Source: Bacteroidales bacterium UBA4866 (lineage in GTDB: Bacteria; Bacteroidota; Bacteroidia; Bacteroidales; P3). Taken from it: a stretch of 5,893 nt of DNA. The notes beneath the pieces are model-generated. The model did not search any database, had not been told where the DNA came from, and saw nothing but the letters and a program-made list of their open reading frames with translations. The stretch spans positions 41,724 through 47,616 of the forward strand of contig DHDW01000041.1 of the NCBI GenBank assembly GCA_002399565.1, read 5' to 3'. Position numbers and translations under genes: made by a program. Positions 1 to 5,335 of the stretch are shown piece after piece. Within the stretch, counting starts at the first letter, position 1. Every line of letters starts with the position of its first letter.

Positions 1-491
<491 letters not shown>

Positions 492-539
492 TTATTTGAT
501 TAATAGATATTATTAATTTTTTCAATTACGAATTGAATT

Positions 540-548
540 GCAAAGTTA
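540..548 (-). promoter_or_regulatory. Bacteroidota-type -7 promoter box upstream of gap
   Basis: The minus strand reads TAACTTTGC here, matching the Bacteroidota -7 consensus TAnnTTTG plus the C that often follows. It lies about 60 nt before the gap start codon, giving a predicted leader of roughly 50-55 nt. The -33 element is poor: no TTG sits at the usual 17-23 nt spacing, only a TTC about 20 nt upstream. The box is seen directly; its use as a promoter is inferred. Confidence 0.5.
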
Positions 549-641
549 GAATTAATATTTGAGTTAAGGAAGTTTTTATCTTGATTTTTATTATTTTATA
601 TATCCAAACGGATAGTAATAGAACGACTTAAAGTCTTTGGT

Positions 642-1352
642 CTATTGGATACCCTGAGTTATCTTTCTAAAGATTGTTTCAAGACTTTGTCCAGAGGCTA
701 AATGTTTGGTATTGTCATCTGCAACAACTTGTCCGTTATTAATGATTATTGTCCTATCACAAACAGCTTCAACCTCTTGCATGATGTGAGTGGATAATAA
801 AACAGTTTTATCTTTACCTGCATTTTTAATTAAATCTCTAACCTCAACCAATTGGTTGGGGTCTAAGCCAGAAGTTGGTTCATCGAGAATTAAAACTTCA
901 GGGTCGTGAATCATTGCTTGAGCAATCCCAACTCTTTGGCGATATCCCTTTGAAAGAGTGCCAATTTTTTTGTTCACTTCCTTTGTTAGTCCAGTCATCT
1001 CAACCATTTGTTCTATTCTTTCCTTCTTTTGTTTTCCCAAACCATGAACTCCTGCAACGAAATCAAGAAACTCTCTAACATACATATCCAAATAAAGCGG
1101 ATTATGCTCAGGAAGGTAACCAATTTTCTTTCTAACATCCATTGGATTGTCAAAAATATCATATCCACACACCTTCACACTTCCTTTTGTTGGAGGTATA
1201 AAACAAGTGATTATTTTCATCATTGTGCTTTTCCCAGCACCATTTGGACCTAAAAGGCCAACAATTTCTCCTTTGTTTATTTCTAATGAAACATTATCTA
1301 AAGCCTTTTGCTCATTATAAAGCTTAGTAAGGTTTTGTATTGATATAGACAT
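642..1352 (-). CDS. gldA: GldA-like ABC transporter ATP-binding protein
   Basis: This is a 236-residue cytoplasmic ATPase subunit of an ABC-2-type transporter. Walker A is GPNGAGKST (residues 35-43). The Q-loop region reads GYLPEHNPLYLDMYVREFL (from residue 78), with Glu82 in the Q position. The signature is LSKGYRQRV (133-141) instead of LSGGQ. Walker B is VLILDEPTSGLDP (153-165) with Asp157 and Glu158, and the switch His is His189 in STHIMQEVEA. The GYLPEHNPLY, LSKGYRQRVG and STHIMQEVEA blocks are what I know from GldA, the ATPase needed for gliding motility in Flavobacterium. GldA itself is about 300 residues, so this protein lacks most of the usual C-terminal extension and ends shortly after SLETIFRKIT. 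No permease gene (GldF/GldG type) is visible, but those lie elsewhere in Flavobacterium too. Many non-gliding Bacteroidota carry this ATPase, so gliding cannot be claimed. The gene is divergent from the RluA-like gene across a 74-nt gap. The ABC ATPase call is certain; the symbol is a best match. Confidence 0.9.
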   Translation of the reverse strand: MSISIQNLTKLYNEQKALDNVSLEINKGEIVGLLGPNGAGKSTMMKIITCFIPPTKGSVKVCGYDIFDNPMDVRKKIGYLPEHNPLYLDMYVREFLDFVAGVHGLGKQKKERIEQMVEMTGLTKEVNKKIGTLSKGYRQRVGIAQAMIHDPEVLILDEPTSGLDPNQLVEVRDLIKNAGKDKTVLLSTHIMQEVEAVCDRTIIINNGQVVADDNTKHLASGQSLETIFRKITQGIQ

Positions 1353-1397
1353 ATTATTCTATTTTAGTAACAAGCTGCGAAATTAAAATAAAAACCG

Positions 1398-1406
1398 TAC
1401 TTTTGC
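1398..1406 (+). promoter_or_regulatory. Bacteroidota-type -7 promoter box for the RluA-like gene
   Basis: The plus strand reads TACTTTTGC, an exact TAnnTTTG match followed by C. A CTG, one base off the TTG -33 element, lies 20 nt upstream. Transcription would start about 15 nt before the ATG at 1427, giving a very short leader. The box also decides the start: a TTG codon at 1403, in frame with the gene, falls inside it and so should not be the translation start. Confidence 0.6.
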
Positions 1407-1426
1407 AAATTATAATATTTTTATTG

Positions 1427-2356
1427 ATGAAAATTACAGCAAAAGAGAATATATCTTTACTTAATTTGATTTTGGAAACCTTCCCCGAAGTATCTGTTTC
1501 AAAGGCTAAGAAGATAATAATTTATGGTTCAATCTCACACAAGGAAGCCATTATTAAAAGTCCTGAATATATTGTGGGAAAAGGAGAATCGGTTGAATAC
1601 ACCAAATATTCGGGAGGAAGCCATATTGCAAGAGAAAAAACAGATGTGCCAATTCTTTATGAGGATGAATACCTTATTGCAGTAATTAAACCCTCTGGAG
1701 TAAATGTTGACGCAAGCCCTAATGAGAAAGTAAAATCTCTATATGCTTTAACCAAAAGTTATGTTAAGAGAAAATGGGGGATAAGACAAAATTTATTTAT
1801 TGTTCATGAACCACAAGGCGATGAAGCAGGAATTTGCATATTTGCCAAAACGAAGAAAGCTCAAGAAATACTAAAGAGAAATTTTCATCTTTCAAAAAGA
1901 GAGTATAATGCAATTGTTGCTGGCAAACCAAAACATAAGAATGATAAGTTAAATCTTTGGCTAAAAAGAGGAAGCAAGAATAGAATATTTCTTGAAAAGC
2001 CTCAAACTGAAGGAGCAGAGCTATGTGTTATTAAGTATTCCACAGTCGAGAACTACGAACACTATACCCATTTAGTTATTAATCCTGAAACCTATTTCCC
2101 TTTACAAATTCGTTTTATTTTAAGTCATATTGGGAATACGATTGTTGGAGATTCTCGTTTTGGAGTTAAGCAATTATCTGCTAATTGGTTGAAACTATAT
2201 CTTACTAAAATAGAACTTCAACATCCTGCAACAGGAAAGAGATTAAAAATAGAAACTTCACTTCCAAATACATTTATGAAAGTAAATTTACCTATTTTTG
2301 CACCCTCAAACGAAAAAAAGATTGAGTTAGAGGATAAGAAAGAAGACCAAGAATAG
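1427..2356 (+). CDS. RluA-family pseudouridine synthase homologue lacking the catalytic Asp (probable pseudoenzyme)
   Basis: The protein has 309 residues. Residues 3-60 resemble an S4-type RNA-binding domain (SVSKAKKIIIYGSISHKEAI, then VGKGESVEY). Residues 75-285 follow the RluA/PseudoU_synth_2 fold in order: YEDEYLIAVIKPSGV (78-92), VHEPQGDEAGICIFAKT (126-142), REYNAIVAG (158-166), PETYFPLQIRFILSHIG (220-236), GDSRFG (241-246) and LQHPATGKRL (264-273). Active members read HRLDxxTSG in the second motif, where the Asp is the nucleophile; here it is HEPQGDEAG, so Gln130 replaces Asp and Glu128 replaces Arg. The later GRTHQIR or GRKNQIR motif is also changed, to YFPLQIR. The conserved Tyr160 and Arg229 remain. 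The frame is open at full family length with a charged tail (from about residue 295), so it is not a decaying gene. The ATG at 1427 is chosen because upstream codons overlap the promoter box. RNA binding without pseudouridylation is my inference. tRNA-Ser follows 44 nt downstream on the same strand. Confidence 0.87.
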   Translation: MKITAKENISLLNLILETFPEVSVSKAKKIIIYGSISHKEAIIKSPEYIVGKGESVEYTKYSGGSHIAREKTDVPILYEDEYLIAVIKPSGVNVDASPNEKVKSLYALTKSYVKRKWGIRQNLFIVHEPQGDEAGICIFAKTKKAQEILKRNFHLSKREYNAIVAGKPKHKNDKLNLWLKRGSKNRIFLEKPQTEGAELCVIKYSTVENYEHYTHLVINPETYFPLQIRFILSHIGNTIVGDSRFGVKQLSANWLKLYLTKIELQHPATGKRLKIETSLPNTFMKVNLPIFAPSNEKKIELEDKKEDQE

Positions 2357-2400
2357 AAAAACTTATTGTTGTTTATTTAGTCTTGACATTACAATAAAAC

Positions 2401-2488
2401 GGAGAGTTGTCCGAGTGGTTGAAGGAGCGCGCCTGGAAAGTGCGTAAAGCTCAAAAGGCTTTCAAGAGTTCGAATCTCTTACTCTCCG
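2401..2488 (+). tRNA. tRNA-Ser, anticodon GGA
   Basis: This is an 88-nt class II tRNA. The acceptor arms GGAGAGT (2401-2407) and ACTCTCC (2481-2487) pair perfectly, with discriminator G2488 as expected for serine. The D-arm contains CCGAGTGGTTGAAGG. The anticodon stem CGCGC/GTGCG (one G-T pair) closes the loop CTGGAAA, with anticodon GGA at 2435-2437, reading UCC and UCU. The long variable arm has the stem AAAGC/GCTTT, a serine hallmark. The T-arm is AAGAG-TTCGAAT-CTCTT. CCA is not encoded: after the discriminator the DNA reads CAAAA. It closely resembles the Escherichia coli tRNA-Ser(GGA) in layout. It lies 44 nt after the RluA-like gene and could be co-transcribed with it. I saw no clean promoter of its own. 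Confidence 0.97.
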
Positions 2489-2504
2489 CAAAAAAATAAA
2501 AATA

Positions 2505-2555
2505 GGGGTTAACGATATGTCTTTGATATAGATTTATTGTTAAACCTTTTTCTTT
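2505..2555 (+). terminator. Possible weak terminator after tRNA-Ser
   Basis: GGGTTAAC (2506-2513) can pair with GTTAAACC (2539-2546) apart from one mismatch, across a long 25-nt loop, and is followed by TTTTTCTTTT. The position suits termination of tRNA-Ser transcription. The long loop and the mismatch make this weak. Confidence 0.3.
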
Positions 2556-2640
2556 TAGAACCCTCTTCCATAAATTTTAATAAAGCTTTTTCGGACTCAA
2601 AAAGAAGAAAAGGCGAGTCTTAATCCTTGTTTTAGTAAAA

Positions 2641-2719
2641 CGAAATGGCATTTCGCCACAACGAAATGGCATTTGGGTATAGATGAAATGGCATTTCATT
2701 GAAACGAAATGGCATTTCG
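2641..2719. repeat. Array of four 15-nt odd palindromes at 21-22 bp spacing
   Basis: The unit is CGAAATGGCATTTCG: 7-nt arms that are perfect inverted repeats around a central G. Copy 1 is at 2641-2655 (perfect). Copy 2 is at 2662-2676, ending TTTGG instead of TTTCG. Copy 3 is at 2684-2698, where the outer C-G pair is replaced by T-A and symmetry grows to 17 nt (2683-2699). Copy 4 is at 2705-2719 (perfect). The centres are 2648, 2669, 2691 and 2712, so spacings are 21, 22 and 21 bp, or two helical turns each, which puts all copies on one face of B-DNA. A 22-bp step breaks the reading frame, so this is not a coding repeat. As RNA, each perfect copy could form a 5-6 bp hairpin. I do not recognise the family; its place between convergent 3' ends resembles REP-type palindromes. 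I see no further copies in the window. Confidence 0.9.
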
Positions 2720-2739
2720 CCTTCATCAAAACAAAGTTT

Positions 2740-2778
2740 AAGCTTCATCAAATCCTTATTATAATTGGATTAAAGCTT
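2740..2778. repeat. Imperfect inverted repeat flanked by AAGCTT
   Basis: AAGCTT at 2740-2745 and 2773-2778 form the outer arms, and AATCC (2751-2755) with GGATT (2767-2771) the inner arms, around an A/T-only 11-nt loop. The spacers between arms are unequal (5 and 1 nt), so any hairpin would have a bulge. It could help end the minus-strand operon, but neither side has a strong T-run. Confidence 0.4.
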
Positions 2779-2832
2779 GATTTTACTCCATTAAAAAAAG
2801 AGTATGATTTTTTTACTTAGAAAAATGGTAAA

Positions 2833-3780
2833 TTATTCCCCTTCTTTAAGGGCTTGAATTATCTTTTGAGATAGGTAAAAAGCAAGTTTATAATATGATT
2901 CCACTGTCCAACCTGCAACATGAGGAGAAAAGACTGCATTTGGCATTTGAAGTAGTTCAATTAAGTCTTGAGGAATATTATTCTCTGCACATAACTCTGA
3001 ACTAAAGGCTTCATATTCCAAAACATCTAAACAAACTCCCAACACCTTCCCTTCCTTTAGTTTATCAACCAAATCCTTTGTCTTAACAACCTTTCCTCTT
3101 GCAGTATTTATTAAATATATTGGCTTTTGGAATTTTGAAAGAAAATCCTTTTCTACCATATATTTTGTTTCTTCAGTAAGAGGAACGTGAAGAGAAAAAA
3201 TATCCGATTCCTTGAATATTGTTTCAAGTGAAACTTCATGAGCATATTGATTGGAGTAATTTGTTTTGTATTTATCGTAGGCTATTGTTCTGCAGTCAAA
3301 TCCCATTAGTCTTTGAGCAAAAGAATTTCCCATATTTCCATATCCAATTAGCCCAATTGTCTTCCCTTTAATTTCCAAACCCCTATTGTCTTCTCTTCTC
3401 CAAATACCTTTTCTTACCTGATGGTCTGCAATTGAAAGCTTATTGAAAAGACATAAAAGCATACCCAAGGCGTGTTCTCCAACTGCATCACGATTTCCTT
3501 CAGGAGAATTCAGGCATTTAATACCTTTATTTTCGGCATATTCAATATCAATTGCATCCATTCCAGCACCAACTCGAGCAATACATTTCAATTTAACAGC
3601 CTTGTCTATAACCTCTCTGTCAATTATAATCTTGCTTCTGATAACAACAACCTCATAATCTCCAATTTCTCTTAATATATCTTCTCTTTGGTAATTTGGC
3701 TTATGAATAACTTCAATTCCAGCTTCCTTCAAGTTGTCTATTAGCACCTTATGGGCTGAGTCTATTATTAATGCTTTCAT
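2833..3780 (-). CDS. D-2-hydroxyacid dehydrogenase, 3-phosphoglycerate dehydrogenase-like (short form without ACT domain)
   Basis: This 315-residue cytosolic NAD-dependent oxidoreductase belongs to the SerA superfamily. Residues 1-100 form the first part of the catalytic domain, with RVGAGMDAIDIEYA at 69-82. The nucleotide-binding domain has GYGNMG (146-151, GxGxxG) and Asp169, an acidic residue that suits NAD. The catalytic triad is complete: Arg228 in NTARGK, Glu257 in LDVLEYE and His287 in SPHVAGW. No C-terminal ACT domain follows, so serine feedback of the Escherichia coli type is not expected. The substrate cannot be read from sequence. Oxidation of 3-phosphoglycerate for serine synthesis is plausible, and D-lactate or another 2-hydroxyacid is an alternative. 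The start ATG (3778-3780) overlaps the TGA stop of the upstream muramidase gene as ATGA, so the two are probably translationally coupled. It is the last gene of the minus-strand operon. The family call is very secure; the specific reaction is not. Confidence 0.93.
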   Translation of the reverse strand: MKALIIDSAHKVLIDNLKEAGIEVIHKPNYQREDILREIGDYEVVVIRSKIIIDREVIDKAVKLKCIARVGAGMDAIDIEYAENKGIKCLNSPEGNRDAVGEHALGMLLCLFNKLSIADHQVRKGIWRREDNRGLEIKGKTIGLIGYGNMGNSFAQRLMGFDCRTIAYDKYKTNYSNQYAHEVSLETIFKESDIFSLHVPLTEETKYMVEKDFLSKFQKPIYLINTARGKVVKTKDLVDKLKEGKVLGVCLDVLEYEAFSSELCAENNIPQDLIELLQMPNAVFSPHVAGWTVESYYKLAFYLSQKIIQALKEGE

Positions 3781-4550
3781 CTTTGTAATTCTTTATATTG
3801 ATTAACGTATTCAATAAAATCTTCTATATCTCCATTAAATGTATTCAAATCAACCTTACCTTCAATTCCATTAACCTTTCCTTTATGAGAATATTGCCAA
3901 AAAGTCCAATGATTATTGTCTGGCTCGGAGCAAATCCTACAAATCCAAATTTCATAATCGTCAAAATGTCCTTTAATATAGTCTTGGTATCCTTCAAGAT
4001 TAGTATAGATTATGGGTTTAATGAAATAGTTCTTTTCAATTTCATTCAAATAGTTTTTGATTTCAATTCTAATTTGATCAACCTTTGAAAAAGATAAATA
4101 ATTCCCATGACGCTCAACATCCAAAACAGGAGGAAGGTCTAAGTTTTCAATAGAAACTTGATTAATAAAGTTCTGTGCTTGTTCTTTTCCTGAAGTTCCA
4201 AAACGGAAGAAATGATATGCTCCAACCAAAATTCCATTCTCCTTAGCTTTAAGATAATTTGTCTTATATCTCTTATCAACAAAGTCAATTCCTTCGGTAG
4301 CCTTAATATATGCAAACTCAATACCATCTTCTTCAACTTTCTCCCAATCAATTTCATCTTGATGAGAAGAAACATCAATACCAAATACAGTATATTTTTT
4401 ATTATCAATATTTACCCCTTCACATTCATAATAGCTTTTGTAATAATCCTTAATGTTATTATAGAAGAAATAAGCAAGGAAAGATAGTATTAGAACTACT
4501 CCAATAGCTAATAACCATCTTCTCAATCTTTTCTTAGTTTTCTTTTTCAT
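3777..4550 (-). CDS. Membrane-anchored GH25 lysozyme (N-acetylmuramidase)
   Basis: This 257-residue glycoside hydrolase family 25 enzyme is expected to cut the MurNAc-GlcNAc bond of peptidoglycan. The N-terminus is very basic (residues 2-11), followed by one hydrophobic helix (about 12-31) with no signal peptidase or lipobox site. This implies an inner-membrane anchor with the catalytic domain in the periplasm. The GH25 domain starts at about residue 55: GIDVSSHQ (57-64, Asp59), YIKATEG (81-87), GAYHFFRFG (110-118), the catalytic pair Asp144 and Glu146 in PPVLDVE (140-146), IIYTN (180-184), TFWQYS (216-221) and VDLNTFNG (233-240). All usual active-site acids are present. A CxxC pair (Cys204, Cys207) sits in the segment after IWI; I do not recall it as standard for the family. 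The gene has a clear Shine-Dalgarno sequence, follows the lipoprotein gene by 31 nt and overlaps the dehydrogenase by 4 nt. A role in cell-wall remodelling or recycling is inferred. Confidence 0.95.
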   Translation of the reverse strand: MKKKTKKRLRRWLLAIGVVLILSFLAYFFYNNIKDYYKSYYECEGVNIDNKKYTVFGIDVSSHQDEIDWEKVEEDGIEFAYIKATEGIDFVDKRYKTNYLKAKENGILVGAYHFFRFGTSGKEQAQNFINQVSIENLDLPPVLDVERHGNYLSFSKVDQIRIEIKNYLNEIEKNYFIKPIIYTNLEGYQDYIKGHFDDYEIWICRICSEPDNNHWTFWQYSHKGKVNGIEGKVDLNTFNGDIEDFIEYVNQYKELQR

Positions 4551-4556
4551 TATTTA

Positions 4557-4561
4557 CCTCC
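4557..4561 (-). promoter_or_regulatory. Strong Shine-Dalgarno sequence for the GH25 gene
   Basis: The minus strand reads GGAGGTAAATAATG, so a perfect GGAGG lies 6 nt before the ATG at 4548-4550. This fixes the muramidase start. It is notable because Bacteroidota rarely use Shine-Dalgarno pairing, and none of the other starts visible in this window has one. Confidence 0.75.
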
Positions 4562-4581
4562 AAACAACTAAAGGGGAAAGA

Positions 4582-5313
4582 CTATTTTTTACCTTTTTTG
4601 AATTGATTTTTGTTTTTGAAATAAGGGCGTAGAGTTTCTATGCTTAGTCTAAATTGTTTTTTTATAAATTGATTTTCGGCTTTGTCTTGATTAACATTAA
4701 AAGAAATAGAATCTGTTTCAATATTAAAATCTGTTTTCTTTAACTGCTCAATATTTTTTATTGAAATATCTTTTGGGAAAAGAGAAATAAAGGAAGAGAA
4801 ATTAGAATCCCTAACCAAAAAAATATCATCAAATCCAAGCACTATATCTTCTCTATAATTATATAGAATGGTGAAATAGTCCTTAATTGTATCTTCGCTT
4901 GCAAAACAAGTGGTTTTCTTAATCAAACAACTATACATATAATCATCATAAAGGATAAAATAAGTAGGACGAATTTCAATATAATTTTTCCCTTCTATCT
5001 TGCCTTTAGAATTTCTTTTCTTGATTTCATTTACAAAAATCTGCATCTGAGAACCAATATTCTTTTCTATAGGTTTAACATTTACATCATTCTCTTTAAT
5101 TTTGGTTAATGGGAAAAGCAATCCTCCATAAATATCATTAATAGTGTCTTTAATGTTGTACCCACTTAAACCAAAAATATTTGGCATATAGTAGTTTTCC
5201 TTAACCTGATATTTTGTTATTTTAACATCCTTGTCTTCTTTCTTATTGCACGAAAAATGCAAAAGAGAAAGCAAGAATACAATTGCAATTGAAAGAGTTA
5301 TTTTTTTATTCAT
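4582..5313 (-). CDS. Lipoprotein with a degenerate RsiV-like DUF3298 domain
   Basis: The 243-residue protein starts with a signal peptide ending LLHFSC, so Cys22 is the likely lipidated residue; Phe and His at -2 and -3 make the lipobox atypical. After the Cys comes NKKEDKD, which includes K-E-D and resembles the K-(D/E)2 surface-export signal described in Capnocytophaga, so it may reach the cell surface. The C-terminal half resembles DUF3298, the extracytoplasmic domain of RsiV and PdaC. TILYNYREDIVLGFDDIF (148-165) matches the block where a tyrosine-rich strand precedes a D-D/L-F turn. DFNIETDSISFNVN (195-208) matches the block usually ending in a short 'f.fn.yeia' strand. FRLSIETLRPYFK (221-233) matches the closing 'ipyseLkpyl' strand. 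The Gly-rich 'GGAH' segment usual in the family is not seen. The match is by eye and could be wrong. It precedes the muramidase by 31 nt and follows the symporter by 22 nt. In Bacillus subtilis the RsiV domain binds lysozyme, so a lysozyme partner or inhibitor role is possible but unproven. Confidence 0.75.
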   Translation of the reverse strand: MNKKITLSIAIVFLLSLLHFSCNKKEDKDVKITKYQVKENYYMPNIFGLSGYNIKDTINDIYGGLLFPLTKIKENDVNVKPIEKNIGSQMQIFVNEIKKRNSKGKIEGKNYIEIRPTYFILYDDYMYSCLIKKTTCFASEDTIKDYFTILYNYREDIVLGFDDIFLVRDSNFSSFISLFPKDISIKNIEQLKKTDFNIETDSISFNVNQDKAENQFIKKQFRLSIETLRPYFKNKNQFKKGKK

Positions 5314-5335
5314 ATTTCTTTATAAGTTCTATAAT

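Larger units (their letters stand above)
2489..2832. other. Convergent intergenic region, no gene, rich in repeats
   Basis: This stretch of 344 bases lies between the plus-strand RluA-like/tRNA-Ser pair and the 3' end of the minus-strand operon. I find no credible coding frame on either strand. From left to right it holds a weak hairpin with a T-rich tail after the tRNA, an array of four 15-nt palindromes, a 10-nt direct repeat (CTTCATCAAA at 2721 and 2743, 22 bp apart), an imperfect AAGCTT-flanked inverted repeat, and an A7/T7 dyad just before the dehydrogenase stop codon (2793-2799 with 2808-2814). Both flanking transcription units end here, so termination or 3'-end functions are more likely than promoter control. 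Confidence 0.7.

Noticed and set aside
601..614. Hairpin TATCC-AAAC-GGATA between gldA and gap as a terminator
   Set aside because: A 5-bp stem with no T-run after it on either strand is too weak to call.
875..1253. Plus-strand open frames opposite the ABC ATPase gene
   Set aside because: They lie fully antisense to a gene with every ABC motif intact and encode no recognisable protein.
2383..2388. TTGACA as a sigma-70 -35 box
   Set aside because: The tRNA begins 12 nt later, leaving no space for a -10 element, and this consensus is not the one used in Bacteroidota.
2366..2397. Promoter for tRNA-Ser
   Set aside because: TAGTCTTG is one base off TAnnTTTG but has no TTG at 17-23 nt upstream; TTG-N18-TACAATAA is correctly spaced but a poor -7 match and too close to the tRNA 5' end.
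2401..2488. tRNA gene as an attachment site for an integrated element
   Set aside because: I see no second copy of the tRNA 3' end in the window and no integrase gene.
2641..2719. Palindrome array as a CRISPR
   Set aside because: Repeats are only 15 nt, the gaps are 6-7 nt, and there is no room for spacers; no cas gene is visible.
3443..4487. Plus-strand open frames opposite the dehydrogenase and muramidase genes, and an 89-residue minus-strand frame at 4139-4408
   Set aside because: All overlap well-supported genes in other frames and have low-complexity Ile/Leu/Phe/Asn-rich products typical of shadow frames in A/T-rich DNA.
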